Assembly: GCA_029262335.1 (NCBI GenBank)
Contig: JAJCZQ010000031.1
Coordinates: 1-64,000, forward strand
Length of the DNA stretch: 64,000 nt
Reading direction: 5' to 3'
Origin: Deltaproteobacteria bacterium
GTDB taxonomy: Bacteria; Desulfobacterota_D; UBA1144; Nemesobacterales; JAJCZQ01
The position numbers and the translations under genes are program-made. Positions within the stretch are counted from its first letter, which is position 1; each line of letters opens with the position of its first letter. The notes below the pieces were generated by a model. It saw only the letters and a program-made list of their open reading frames with translations, ran no database searches and was not told where the DNA came from. Shown here in pieces: positions 8,501-16,407 of this stretch.

Positions 8501-9048
8501 AGGGAGCAGCGTGTGCCGCATGCCCAACAGGAGGGCCCTGCGAATCAATGACAGGGTTTATAGACGATATAAACAATAACAACAAAAGACTTATAATGTA
8601 TAACGGACACTCAAGTATACTTGGATGGACGTTTAACAACCTTTTAACCAATACAATAGTAGAAAATGATATAACCAACACGGAGCCAACAGTGGTACTG
8701 CCAATGGCATGCTACACAACGTACTACGAAGATCCGGGAACAGCATCCCTTGCGGACCAGCTGCTTTTTAAAGCAACAGGCGGATCAGTAGCAGTGTCAG
8801 GGGCGGCAACGCTTAGCAGCCTGGGAGATAACGGGACGTTTACCGAAAGCATACTGGATAAAATGTGCGACGGTACAACTACTCTTGCAGAAGCAGTGTT
8901 TGAGACAAAGCAGGAGAACTCAGGCCTTACAGACCAGGTAATCAACTGGGACCTTATAGGTAACGGCTTTGTGACAATTGCTGAGTGTGAGGAGCCTGTT
9001 GTGGTTGTGGACCCACCTTCTGGTGAAGAGACACCTGAGGACAATTAA
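5551..9048 (+). CDS. Exported gingipain-like cysteine protease (peptidase C25)
   Basis: A signal peptide covers residues ~1-29. Residues ~30-280 form a Cys/Thr/Asn-rich beta region, and ~283-320 contain an LPVTLSSFSSD...VLDWSTSTE...GFNIY module of the kind found in Bacteroidota and Chlorobi surface proteins. From ~783 the C25 fold begins (DVLILTHPALTGSELDAYESY, YVAIVGG). The catalytic His is in MYNGHSS (His1020) and the Cys in PMACYTTYY (Cys1054). The C-terminus ends in a short Pro/Glu tail with no recognisable type IX sorting domain. The start follows GGAGAG. Expression is probably controlled by the c-di-GMP riboswitch upstream. A role in extracellular proteolysis or surface-protein release is inference. 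Confidence 0.85.
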   Translation: MNFTNIRKTLLIALFFVFTFYSGNYNAFSQPGELQWGPAGTQCTTNTVPPNGNLGVQPVCTGGPGGNATLQNGVDATVTLAFPGTTTPGAVAPIANAACSTDPTLMQNCPGVMPSVPGLGNNFQYLSMTSGSDDCSAQQSVTIDFDPPITNPSFTLGDIDNGSAASPPANWQDLVIVTAVPDGGGNVSANSVVLGGANVAQVTAGTNFPGTACSTGTLSCPNNTTCFRGLSSTNSNSAASNATLSYSGDIESITVTYYAGDVTNTISAQFVTLGPISWTDTLPVTLSSFSSDYGSGGVVLDWSTSTETINIGFNIYAHIDGERVIINDQMIESHMGDSVIPQYYEAVVDVPEGATELSISSVDIYGAEEFFGPYEIGKSFGEEPVVSKINWKNIKEQYNQKMAGKGFEMRGGKMRAPAEESGLVSNFIARVGAADSPVCNVAVSEEGMHRVRARDLRNAGCDFRGEDIDDIAVTFKGEPVSRRIKSNSGKIKNGTSIYFYADTPGGRDFLYTTENVYQVSIDPGLADIHEDTSKPKRNQLGSLERSYMHEVFVERNLNYNFTNPYGEVDEFDPWTERTMSAAENLTNTYSYEIPVHDDVDTTRDGKVKARIIAVTDFTEETIDHKLVLNLNSGVDKGPFTQEGRANWYIEAPVDGSDFTPGTNTLDMTVGGLPVFDFTRTDSYGLMYWRPTASIDDVLNFTEYSEALGYSATGYSVKNVQVYGEKEGQLYKLKTRKTNEEGKYTVSFKSLGEGARYWVSPISQFKEGVITKADVGDIKDGSADVLILTHPALTGSELDAYESYVSNQGYTTKVANVLNVYNYFGYGMPTPEGIRSYLEYAKDNLNVEYVAIVGGTTTEYPDPATSETIQYVPTDFQLTQDILFFTPCDGCMADFNGDFVPELKIFRIPSRQVSDTGAVATKSVNYDPDATALLLADQTQEQNFGAQLDAVSNRLGGYGTMKYYLSDIMADNGVSLNDAICIAQQGAACAACPTGGPCESMTGFIDDINNNNKRLIMYNGHSSILGWTFNNLLTNTIVENDITNTEPTVVLPMACYTTYYEDPGTASLADQLLFKATGGSVAVSGAATLSSLGDNGTFTESILDKMCDGTTTLAEAVFETKQENSGLTDQVINWDLIGNGFVTIAECEEPVVVVDPPSGEETPEDN

Positions 9049-9075
9049 ATATTATTAAAATATAAAAAAAAGAAA

Positions 9076-9105
9076 AAGGGAAGCAATTTTTGCTTCCCTT
9101 TTTTT
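9076..9105 (+). terminator. Rho-independent terminator of the C25 protease gene
   Basis: The stem AAGGGAAGCA / TGCTTCCCTT has a five-base loop and is followed by seven T residues. Confidence 0.9.
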
Positions 9106-9134
9106 ATTCTTTTCTTCTAATAAAATAGTAATAA

Positions 9135-9404
9135 ATGAAACAGGTTAAAATAGTGTATTGTACTCAGTGCGGCTGGCTTCCAAGGACAACCTGGATGTCC
9201 CAGGAACTATTAAACACATTTACCTCGCAGATAGACGAACTGATACTTGTGCCCTCAACTGGTGGAATTTTTGATATATACGTAAATGAAAATTTAATCT
9301 GGTCAAGATCGAAGAACAATGGTTTTCCTGAAATAAAAAAATTAAAACAACTTGTCAGAGATGAGATTGCTCCTGATATGGATTTGGGGCATAGTGACAG
9401 ATAG
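9135..9404 (+). CDS. SelT/SelW/SelH-family (Rdx) protein with CxxC
   Basis: This 89-residue protein has the thioredoxin-like Rdx signature: an N-terminal beta strand (VKIVYCTQCGW) with the redox pair C-T-Q-C, then LLNTFTSQIDELILVPSTGGIFDIYVNENLIWSR and KLKQLVRDEI. In selenoprotein W relatives the second Cys is selenocysteine; here both positions are plain Cys. It probably acts as a small cytosolic thiol redox protein; the substrate is unknown. No good Shine-Dalgarno is visible. It stands alone between a terminator and aat. Confidence 0.8.
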   Translation: MKQVKIVYCTQCGWLPRTTWMSQELLNTFTSQIDELILVPSTGGIFDIYVNENLIWSRSKNNGFPEIKKLKQLVRDEIAPDMDLGHSDR

Positions 9405-9415
9405 ATGTGTTGCTT

Positions 9416-9445
9416 ACTTTTCTTTATCTTGATATAAAGAAAAGT
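9416..9445. repeat. Stem-loop element, copy 1
   Basis: The 12-bp stem ACTTTTCTTTAT / ATAAAGAAAAGT encloses the loop CTTGAT. A second copy in inverted orientation lies at 48818-48841, with the same loop and one compensatory base-pair exchange. Confidence 0.7.
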
Positions 9446-9542
9446 ACCAAAAGAATCATCCAGGCATTACAAAAAATAAAATCAAAAAAGTTTCGGTTGA
9501 TGAATTTGGGTTTAGTAGATTGTTATAGGTATCTTTTAATTT

Positions 9543-10220
9543 ATGCCTGTTTATATGCTTGGAAATGAAAAAGTATTTCCTGACCCAAATGAAGCTGAGG
9601 ACACGGGACTTCTTGCTGTAGGTGGGGACCTTAGCCCTCAAAGACTTTTACTTGCCTATAAATCCGGAATATTTCCGTGGTATTCAGAAGATGATCCTAT
9701 TCTATGGTTTTCTCCCGACCCAAGATTAATATTTGAACTCAAAGAATATAACCCAGGCAGAACTCTCAAAAAATTAATCAACTCAAATAAATATATTGTA
9801 AAAATTGATACAAACTTTGATACCGTAATAAAACAGTGCGCAAAGGTACCAAGGCAGGGCCAGTCAGGGACATGGATTACGGATGAAATGATACAATCCT
9901 ATATTGCTCTTCATAATATTGGTTATGCACACTCATTTGAAACATATTTAAATGATGAACTTGTTGGCGGACTTTACGGTATATCACTCGGCGGAGCGTT
10001 TTTTGGTGAGTCGATGTTTCATCATAAAAAAGATGCATCAAAGATTGCATTCCATCACCTGATTTTAAAATGCAGGGAATTTAATTTTGATTTTATTGAT
10101 TCTCAGGTCCCGACTGATCATATGAAACAGATGGGTTGTATAGAAATCAGCAGAACCTCATTTTTGAAAAAATTAACGAATACTTTGATCAAAGATACTG
10201 TAAAAGGACATTGGACTTAA
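9543..10220 (+). CDS. aat: Leucyl/phenylalanyl-tRNA-protein transferase
   Basis: Aat adds Leu or Phe from charged tRNA to N-terminal Arg/Lys of proteins, marking them for ClpAP by the N-end rule. At 225 residues it is normal length. Family motifs are FPDPNEAEDTGLLAVGGDL, YKSGIFPWYSEDDPILWFSPDPR, HSFETYLNDELVGGLYGISLGGAFFGESMFH and DSQVPTDHMKQMGC. No clp gene is in the window. Confidence 0.96.
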   Translation: MPVYMLGNEKVFPDPNEAEDTGLLAVGGDLSPQRLLLAYKSGIFPWYSEDDPILWFSPDPRLIFELKEYNPGRTLKKLINSNKYIVKIDTNFDTVIKQCAKVPRQGQSGTWITDEMIQSYIALHNIGYAHSFETYLNDELVGGLYGISLGGAFFGESMFHHKKDASKIAFHHLILKCREFNFDFIDSQVPTDHMKQMGCIEISRTSFLKKLTNTLIKDTVKGHWT

Positions 10221-10275
10221 TCTATAAAAAAGAATTTCTTTGGGTATTATTAATTTCCCAATAAAGGTCTTAATT

Positions 10276-11022
10276 ATGCCAAAACTCCTTGTTTTTCAAC
10301 ATGTAGCACATGAAATCTTAGGTACTCTTGATCCGCTTATCAGGGATTCCGGGTGCAGGATAAGGTACGTAAATTTTGGCAGAAAGAACTTCGACATACC
10401 CGAATTAAAAAACTATGACGGTCTGATCGTGCTCGGCGGGCATATGAATGTTGATCAGGTTGATGAATATCCTTATCTTGCCCCAGAGCTTAAAGCTATT
10501 AAAGAGGCCATTACACTTGATATCCCGATTCTAGGAATATGCCTGGGTTCACAGCTTCTTGCCAAAGCACTTGGAGCAGAAATAACAAAAAACGAATGCA
10601 AAGAGATTGGCTGGTATGATGTAATAGCAACTGAAGAAGGACGTAAGGACCCTCTTTTTTCTAAATTTAAAGATGTTGAGAAATTGTTTCAGTGGCATGG
10701 AGATACTTTTTCAATACCTGATGGTGCAGTGCGTCTTGCAAGCTCCGAAAAGTGCGGAAACCAGGCCTTCAGATACGGGGAAAAAATATATGGCCTGCAG
10801 TTTCATCTTGAAGTAGATGAAGCTATGATTCAAAGGTGGCTTGTCGCTCCTACTAATCAGAAAGAACTTGAAGAACTTGTGGGAATAATAGACCCCGACC
10901 AGATCAGAAATGAAACACCGGAATACATAGACGAACTTATGTCTCTTAGTGACAAAACATTTGGTGAGTTTATCAATCTTTTTGAACGTAAAGAGAAAAC
11001 TCATGTCCTGCCGTCAATCTAA
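10276..11022 (+). CDS. Class I glutamine amidotransferase-like protein
   Basis: This is a stand-alone GATase1 domain. The nucleophile elbow is GICLGSQLLAKALG (Cys), with the partner His-Glu in LQFHLEVDE. The extension C-terminal to the His-Glu (residues ~190-248) is the usual length for GMP synthase-like amidotransferase homologues. The frame is open 12 codons further upstream, but the Met at 10276 (MPKLLVFQH) has AAAGG eight bases before it and begins the first beta strand, so I prefer it (248 residues). The acceptor substrate is not apparent. It lies between aat and a nucleotidylyltransferase. Confidence 0.85.
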   Translation: MPKLLVFQHVAHEILGTLDPLIRDSGCRIRYVNFGRKNFDIPELKNYDGLIVLGGHMNVDQVDEYPYLAPELKAIKEAITLDIPILGICLGSQLLAKALGAEITKNECKEIGWYDVIATEEGRKDPLFSKFKDVEKLFQWHGDTFSIPDGAVRLASSEKCGNQAFRYGEKIYGLQFHLEVDEAMIQRWLVAPTNQKELEELVGIIDPDQIRNETPEYIDELMSLSDKTFGEFINLFERKEKTHVLPSI

Positions 11023-11105
11023 CAATTGAAATATTAAATACTGTATGTATAATCAAGTTCCTGATTTTCCAGACTTAAACACAAAAAATTTCAAAGGAGA
11101 TTTAA

Positions 11106-11567
11106 ATGGGCACATGGGAAGTAAAAAAACATGGTCACCCCGGTATAGAGCCAGCGAAAAGTAAAAGGGCTATTTTTATCGGAAGATACCAGCCATATCA
11201 TTTTGGGCATATCAATCTTGTACAGCAGAAGCTTGATAACGGTGTACCCTGCTTAATAATGGTGAGAGATATTCCACCTGATCCAAAAAATCCATTCACA
11301 ACAGAACAGACTGTAAGCATGATTGAGAAATATCATCAGAGTAAAGGCGACGATGTAGTTGTTATGATTATTCCTGATATTGAATCTGTTAACTGGGGAA
11401 GAGGCGTTGGTTATGAAATGAACGAATATATTCCACCTGAGAATATTGGTTTCATATCTGCAACAAGGATCAGAGAATCAATTGCCGAGAGTAATGATGA
11501 GTGGAAAGAATTAGTAGATGAATCCATTCAGGATGATGTTGTAAAGTATTTGACAGAAGCTAATTAA
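11106..11567 (+). CDS. Nucleotidylyltransferase (NadM/cytidylyltransferase-like)
   Basis: This HIGH-superfamily nucleotidylyltransferase has the phosphate-binding motif FIGRYQPYHFGHINLV at residues ~25-40 and the second motif ISATRIRES near 120. The fold and size (153 residues) resemble archaeal-type nicotinamide-mononucleotide adenylyltransferase and related cytidylyltransferase domains. The exact substrate cannot be read from the sequence. The start has AAAGGAG six bases upstream. It ends at a strong bidirectional terminator. Confidence 0.75.
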   Translation: MGTWEVKKHGHPGIEPAKSKRAIFIGRYQPYHFGHINLVQQKLDNGVPCLIMVRDIPPDPKNPFTTEQTVSMIEKYHQSKGDDVVVMIIPDIESVNWGRGVGYEMNEYIPPENIGFISATRIRESIAESNDEWKELVDESIQDDVVKYLTEAN

Positions 11568-11574
11568 AACAAAA

Positions 11575-11604
11575 AAAAGGCATCCAAGTGGATGCCTTTT
11601 TTTT
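11575..11604. terminator. Bidirectional terminator between the nucleotidylyltransferase and rpmE2
   Basis: The stem AAAAGGCATCC / GGATGCCTTTT has loop AAGT, with A-runs on one side and T-runs on the other. It serves both convergent genes; the final codon of rpmE2 touches it. Confidence 0.88.
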
Positions 11605-11881
11605 ACTCTGTATCTTCAGTTGTTTCTTCTTCTTTTTTCTTAGTGCTGTATTTCTTTCTGAAACGTTCAACCCGCCCTTCTTTTTCATAGGACTTGTCTC
11701 TTCCGGTATACAGTGAGTGGGATCCACTCGAGATTTCTACGGTGATTAGCGGGTATTCTTTCCCGTCTTCCCATTTGATCTTGTCTTCCGATGACTTTGT
11801 TGATCTAGTCAAAATTGCAAAATCTGATGACGCGTCTTTAAAAACAACGTAATTATAATCAGGATGTATTTCTTTTTTCAT
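11603..11881 (-). CDS. rpmE2: Ribosomal protein bL31, type B
   Basis: The start [16 protein letters not shown] and the segment [17 protein letters not shown] are characteristic of bL31, followed by RVERFRKKY. The zinc-binding cysteines of the type A protein are absent, so this is the zinc-independent type B (YkgM-like) form. An acidic/basic tail extends it to 92 residues. In other bacteria the type B form is often used under zinc limitation; no Zur site is evident here. Confidence 0.93.
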   Translation of the reverse strand: MKKEIHPDYNYVVFKDASSDFAILTRSTKSSEDKIKWEDGKEYPLITVEISSGSHSLYTGRDKSYEKEGRVERFRKKYSTKKKEEETTEDTE

Positions 11882-12007
11882 AGTTTTGTACCTTTTTTAA
11901 AATTGTAAAGACAACAGTTTATCAAAATATGTAATATTGTAAAGGAACTTTAATAAAATTATACATACTGTAATGTAAATAATTATAGAAATGTTAAAAT
12001 AAAATTT

Positions 12008-12312
12008 ATGTATGTATATTTTGTTTACATTTTATCAAATAAGAATAGAACAACACTTTATATTGGGGTTACAAATAATTTAATAAAAAGAATTTATCAG
12101 CATAAAAAAATATAGGCTCAAAATTTACAAAAAAGTACAAAATAAAGGATTTAATATATTTTGAACACTGCTCAGATATTTATAGTGCACTTGAAAGAGA
12201 AAAACAACTTAAAAATTGGCACAAAGAGTGGAAATGGGATCTTATTAAATCTAAAAATAAAGAGCTAGTTGATTTATCTCAGGATTGGTATGATTTTCTG
12301 GTTCAGAAATAA
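12008..12312 (+). pseudogene. GIY-YIG endonuclease remnant, frameshifted
   Basis: The first frame reads MYVYFVYILSNKNRTTLYIG then VTNNLIKRIYQHKK and meets a stop at 12113. The following frame continues exactly in register with the family: IGSKFTKKYKIKDLIYFEHC, then ALEREKQLKNWHKEWKWDL, ending at 12312. The break falls in a run of seven A at 12104-12110; eight A would restore a continuous frame. It is related to the small UvrC-type GIY-YIG proteins common in bacteria. It may be a true pseudogene, a slippage-tolerant gene, or a sequencing indel. Confidence 0.85.
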
Positions 12313-12351
12313 AACCATAAAATTGTATAATTGTTACGATATTAATTTTGT

Positions 12352-12424
12352 GTCATCCGGAACTTGATTCAGGATCTATTCTCGATTTCAATATAATTAG
12401 ATTCCGAAACAAGTTCGGAATGAC
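12352..12424. repeat. Dispersed palindromic repeat, full copy
   Basis: It starts GTCATCCGGAACTTGATTC and ends ATTCCGAAACAAGTTCGGAA then TGAC: two inverted halves with internal hairpins, the same family as 3458-3537. It lies between the GIY-YIG remnant and the hemB stop codon. Confidence 0.75.
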
Positions 12425-12439
12425 ATTTGAACGAATATT

Positions 12440-13477
12440 CTAGATTGTATTTTTCTTCAATAATTCAGCTGCCCTGGGTGCAAAATAGGTAATTATCATA
12501 TCTGCTCCTGCCCTTTTTATACTAAGGATGCTTTCCATTATAATTTTATCTTCATCCATCCAGCCTGAAGCAGCTGCTGCTTTTATCATCAGGTATTCAC
12601 CGCTTACCTGGTATGCGGCTACCGGAAGGTCTGTGTTGTCCTTAAAAAGGTATACAACATCAAGGTAGTGGCTGGCAGGTTTTACCATTACAATGTCCGC
12701 ACCTTCTTCTTCATCCATTATCAGCTCTCTTAAAGCTTCGCGAGAGTTTGCCGGGTCCATCTGGTAAGTTTTTTTGTCACCTGCCTTTGGAGCAGAATCC
12801 AGTGCTCCCCTGAAAGGGCCATAGAAAGAGGAAGCATATTTGGCTGTATAAGACATAATGGAAACAGTTGTAAAGCCTTCTTCATCAAGGATTTCTCTTA
12901 TGGCACCAATACGGCCGTCCATCATATCACTTGGTGAAACAATGTCCGCACCCGCGTGGGCATGTGATAAGGCCTGTTTGCAAAGAACATCCACGGTAAA
13001 ATCATTTAGTATTTCACCGGTTGGAGATACAATCCCGTCATGGCCTTCACTGTTATAAGGGTCAAGAGCAATGTCAGTGATCAGTGTCGCATCTGGACAG
13101 CTCTTTTTTAATTCCCTAAGTGCTCTTTGAACGAGTCCCTTTGAATTAAAGGACTCTTCGCATAAAGATGACTTGTATGTTTCTTTAATTGCCGGAAATA
13201 ATACAAATGCAGAAACTCCCAGATCCAATGACCTTTTTACTTCATTAACAAGGCCCCTGATAGAAAACCTTTTGCAACCGGGCATGGATGAAATTTCTTC
13301 GTCTGATTCACCGTCATGTATGAAAACAGGGTAAATTAGGTCACCGGGCTCGAGATAGGTCTCTTTTACAAGTTTTCGTATTGTTTCTGATTTTCTGTTT
13401 CGGCGCGACCTGGCAGATAATTCGAGGCCGGGAATATCTTCGTTTGGTATTATATTTTTAGAATTGTTTTTTTTCAT
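12440..13477 (-). CDS. hemB: Delta-aminolevulinic acid dehydratase (porphobilinogen synthase)
   Basis: HemB condenses two 5-aminolevulinates to porphobilinogen in tetrapyrrole (haem) synthesis. At 345 residues it is normal length. The motifs LITDIALDPYNSEGHDG, MDGRIGAIRE, SYTAKYASSFYGPFRGALDSAP and the Schiff-base lysine in ADIVMVKPASHYLDVV are all present. The DPYNSEGHDG metal segment lacks the Cys triad of zinc enzymes, pointing to the Mg-type. No other hem gene is adjacent; haem is needed for the cytochrome subunits of the act operon. Confidence 0.97.
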   Translation of the reverse strand: MKKNNSKNIIPNEDIPGLELSARSRRNRKSETIRKLVKETYLEPGDLIYPVFIHDGESDEEISSMPGCKRFSIRGLVNEVKRSLDLGVSAFVLFPAIKETYKSSLCEESFNSKGLVQRALRELKKSCPDATLITDIALDPYNSEGHDGIVSPTGEILNDFTVDVLCKQALSHAHAGADIVSPSDMMDGRIGAIREILDEEGFTTVSIMSYTAKYASSFYGPFRGALDSAPKAGDKKTYQMDPANSREALRELIMDEEEGADIVMVKPASHYLDVVYLFKDNTDLPVAAYQVSGEYLMIKAAAASGWMDEDKIIMESILSIKRAGADMIITYFAPRAAELLKKNTI

Positions 13478-13574
13478 ATATTTTTCCTATAAAATTAAGC
13501 ATAGTAGAATACATAATAATATTAAAACATTAAAATTATGAAATAAGGGAAAAAATATCCCAGGAGGCAATAAT

Positions 13575-14435
13575 ATGTACCCTAACAATACCGGCCGGAT
13601 TCTAAACATAGCAGTATTCCTTCTATTTTCAGCACTGATTTTTACCGGATGTAATAAAAATAAAGCAAATCAAAACGATAAGAATTCTAATGCAAAGAAT
13701 GCAGGTTCAAATGAAGTTGCACTATATTCTGTTGAAAGATCACCCCAAATACCTTTTGCCAGGGCAAATATTACTTTCCCGGGCCAGGATGAACTCCTCG
13801 AGGAGGATGATGTTTTTGTTGTGATTGAAGTAGACAATTTTCAATTAGGGGCACAGACCGATACATTGAGGGCAAAAGAGCTTTCAAACTCTCCAAAAGG
13901 GCAGCATGTACATCTTATTGTGGACAATAAACCATATATTGCTGTTTACGATGTGAGCCAGCCGGTAAATGTTGGGAAACTCGGCCCGGGCACTCATACA
14001 GTTTTTGCTTTTCCAAGCCGTTCATATCATGAGAGTGTAAAATCTGCCACAGCATCAGATATAAAAAACTTTGATATTGTTTCTGCCGGAGGCGGTAATG
14101 TTATCAAAAGGAATACCCCTTCAATAATCTACAGCAGGCCAAAGGGCACATATAAGGGAATTGATGCAAAGGAAATAATGCTGGATTTTTATTTAAATGA
14201 TGTTGAACTCAGCCCTGATGGTAATTTTGCAAGGTATACAATATCAAAAAATGGAAGTAAGGGCGGTTCCGGTGATGTTTATACATTGGATGTCCATGAT
14301 TGGAAACCTTCCTTTGTAAGGAATCTAAGCTCAGGAGTTTATACCGTTACTTTGGAACTTTTAGACGATAATGGTAATCCTGTACCGGGGGCCTGGAACA
14401 AAACTACCAGGGAAATTGAAGTAATAGCTGAATAA
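13575..14435 (+). CDS. Predicted lipoprotein of unknown function
   Basis: A signal peptide ends in the lipobox FTGC (Cys26), followed by a low-complexity Asn/Lys linker. The body contains GQHVHLIVDNKPYIAVYDV and GPGTHTVFAFPSRSYHES, and a second beta-rich half with VYTLDVHDWKPSF and GVYTVTLELLDDNGNPVPG, resembling Ig-like beta sandwiches. The Met follows GGAGG. It is divergent from hemB and followed by htpG. A surface or periplasmic role is inferred; no enzyme motif is recognisable. Confidence 0.7.
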   Translation: MYPNNTGRILNIAVFLLFSALIFTGCNKNKANQNDKNSNAKNAGSNEVALYSVERSPQIPFARANITFPGQDELLEEDDVFVVIEVDNFQLGAQTDTLRAKELSNSPKGQHVHLIVDNKPYIAVYDVSQPVNVGKLGPGTHTVFAFPSRSYHESVKSATASDIKNFDIVSAGGGNVIKRNTPSIIYSRPKGTYKGIDAKEIMLDFYLNDVELSPDGNFARYTISKNGSKGGSGDVYTLDVHDWKPSFVRNLSSGVYTVTLELLDDNGNPVPGAWNKTTREIEVIAE

Positions 14436-14544
14436 TTAACCGAAGATACATTTTATACATATTAAATAAACCTTAAAACAGGTATTGAAATTCCTTTTCT
14501 TGGGATTATTTTATAACAAAATTGATTCCGGGAGTACATAGAAA

Positions 14545-16392
14545 ATGACCGAAAATAAATCTGGAAAACATGAATTTCAGGCTGAAGTAAAACAGCTGTT
14601 AGACATAGTTATTCATTCCCTTTATACGGATAAAGAGATTTTTATCAGGGAACTTGTTTCAAATGCTTCTGATGCACTTGAAAAACTGCGTTATATACAG
14701 CAGACAGAAAAAAATATATTTGATGACCAACTTCCGCTGGAGATTGAAGTTAAGACAGACGAAGAGGCAAACACCATTACTATTACCGATTATGGTATCG
14801 GTATGACAAGTGAAGAACTTACTGAAAATTTAGGGACTATCGCCCATTCCGGGTCAAAACAGTTTCTCGAATCAGTGAAAAAGGGTGCTGCAATAAATGA
14901 AAACCTTATAGGACAGTTCGGTGTAGGTTTTTACAGCGTATTCATGGCTGCCGAACGTGTAGAAGTCCTTACTCACAGCTGGCATAAAGATGGTGAAGAC
15001 CTATTGTGGAAGAGTGATGGTTCAGGCACTTATGAAATTGAAAAGGTAAAGGGAAACAGAAGGGGGACTTCAATTGTTGTCTACCTGAAAGAGGATGACA
15101 AGGAGTATTCAAATACCGAAAGGGTCAAATTCATTTTGAAGCAGTATTCAAGCTTTGTTCAGTTTCCATTAAAATTAAACGGTGAGCAGCTTAACACCGT
15201 AGATGCTATTTGGCTCAGAAAACCAAAAGATATCACTGAAGATGAATATAAGGAATTTTATAAGTTCCAGTCAAATTCAATAGACGACCCGTATTATCGA
15301 CTTCATTTTAGTTCCGATGCACCAATTGATATAAATACACTTCTCTTTGTACCTACAGAAAATCCCGAGATACCGGGGTTTGGAAGGATTGAGCCGTCTG
15401 TAAGTCTTTATTGTAAGAAAATCCTGATAGACGATAAACCAAAAGATTTTTTACCTGACTGGTTAAGGTTTCTGAAAGGTGTTGTAGACAGTGCTGACCT
15501 GCCGCTCAATATTTCAAGGGAAAGTATGCAGGACAGTACCCTGACACAGAACCTGGGCAGGGCAATTACAAAGAGATTTATCAAATTTCTGGGTGATGAT
15601 GCAAAGAAAGATAAAAAGAAATATGCAGAATTTTATAATAAATTTGGACTTTATATCAAGGAAGGTGTTTCTTCGGATTTTGTAAACCGCGAACCCCTGC
15701 AAAAACTCATGAGATTTGAAACTTCCAAAACAAAGGAAAGTGAAAAGATCTCCTATGATAAGTATGTATCAAGGATGAATGAGGATCAAAAAGACATATT
15801 TTATATCCTTGGAAACGACAGGGAATTTATAGAAAAAAGCCCCCAAATGGAGGTATTTAAGTCCCGCGATATAGAAGTCATATATGTTTATGAGCCTATT
15901 GATGATTTTGTAATGAACAATGTCAGGGAGTATGATGGCAAAGCCATAGTATCAATAGACAGTACGGACGTAAACCTCGATACCAGCGAAAAGAAAAAGG
16001 GCGGGCTTAAGAAAGAACAGGCCGATCAGCTCTGCAAGTGGTTAAAGGACTCACTTGGTGAGAAAGTAGAGGAAATAGGGGTCAGTAAAAGGCTTGTAAA
16101 CAGCCCTGTTGTGGCTTTGAATGCCGATACGTTGATGACAAACAGTATGAAAAGGCTTATGAAAGCCATGAACAAGGATTCTGCGGATACCACAAAAGTT
16201 AAACTTGAAATAAACGCTTCACATAAATTAATTAAGCAATTAGATGTACTGCGAGAAAAAGATGAAGGATTGGCTAAACTTGTTGCTGAGCAGCTTTTGG
16301 ATAATTCACTGCTTGCAGCCGGATTTATAGAAGACCCGCAGAATATGGTCGGCAGAATTAACGACATTCTCGAACATGTGTCTGCAAAATAA
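14545..16392 (+). CDS. htpG: Molecular chaperone HtpG (Hsp90)
   Basis: HtpG is an ATP-dependent dimeric chaperone. The GHKL ATPase region shows YTDKEIFIRELVSNASDAL, ITDYGIGMTSEEL, GTIAHSGSKQF and GQFGVGFYSVFM. The middle domain has LPLNISRESMQ with the catalytic Arg. The C-terminal dimerisation region ends at residue 615, normal length. It is immediately upstream of an FKBP-type isomerase (15-bp gap), so the two folding factors may be co-transcribed. Confidence 0.97.
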   Translation: MTENKSGKHEFQAEVKQLLDIVIHSLYTDKEIFIRELVSNASDALEKLRYIQQTEKNIFDDQLPLEIEVKTDEEANTITITDYGIGMTSEELTENLGTIAHSGSKQFLESVKKGAAINENLIGQFGVGFYSVFMAAERVEVLTHSWHKDGEDLLWKSDGSGTYEIEKVKGNRRGTSIVVYLKEDDKEYSNTERVKFILKQYSSFVQFPLKLNGEQLNTVDAIWLRKPKDITEDEYKEFYKFQSNSIDDPYYRLHFSSDAPIDINTLLFVPTENPEIPGFGRIEPSVSLYCKKILIDDKPKDFLPDWLRFLKGVVDSADLPLNISRESMQDSTLTQNLGRAITKRFIKFLGDDAKKDKKKYAEFYNKFGLYIKEGVSSDFVNREPLQKLMRFETSKTKESEKISYDKYVSRMNEDQKDIFYILGNDREFIEKSPQMEVFKSRDIEVIYVYEPIDDFVMNNVREYDGKAIVSIDSTDVNLDTSEKKKGGLKKEQADQLCKWLKDSLGEKVEEIGVSKRLVNSPVVALNADTLMTNSMKRLMKAMNKDSADTTKVKLEINASHKLIKQLDVLREKDEGLAKLVAEQLLDNSLLAAGFIEDPQNMVGRINDILEHVSAK

Positions 16393-16407
16393 AACAAGGA
16401 GATTTAT

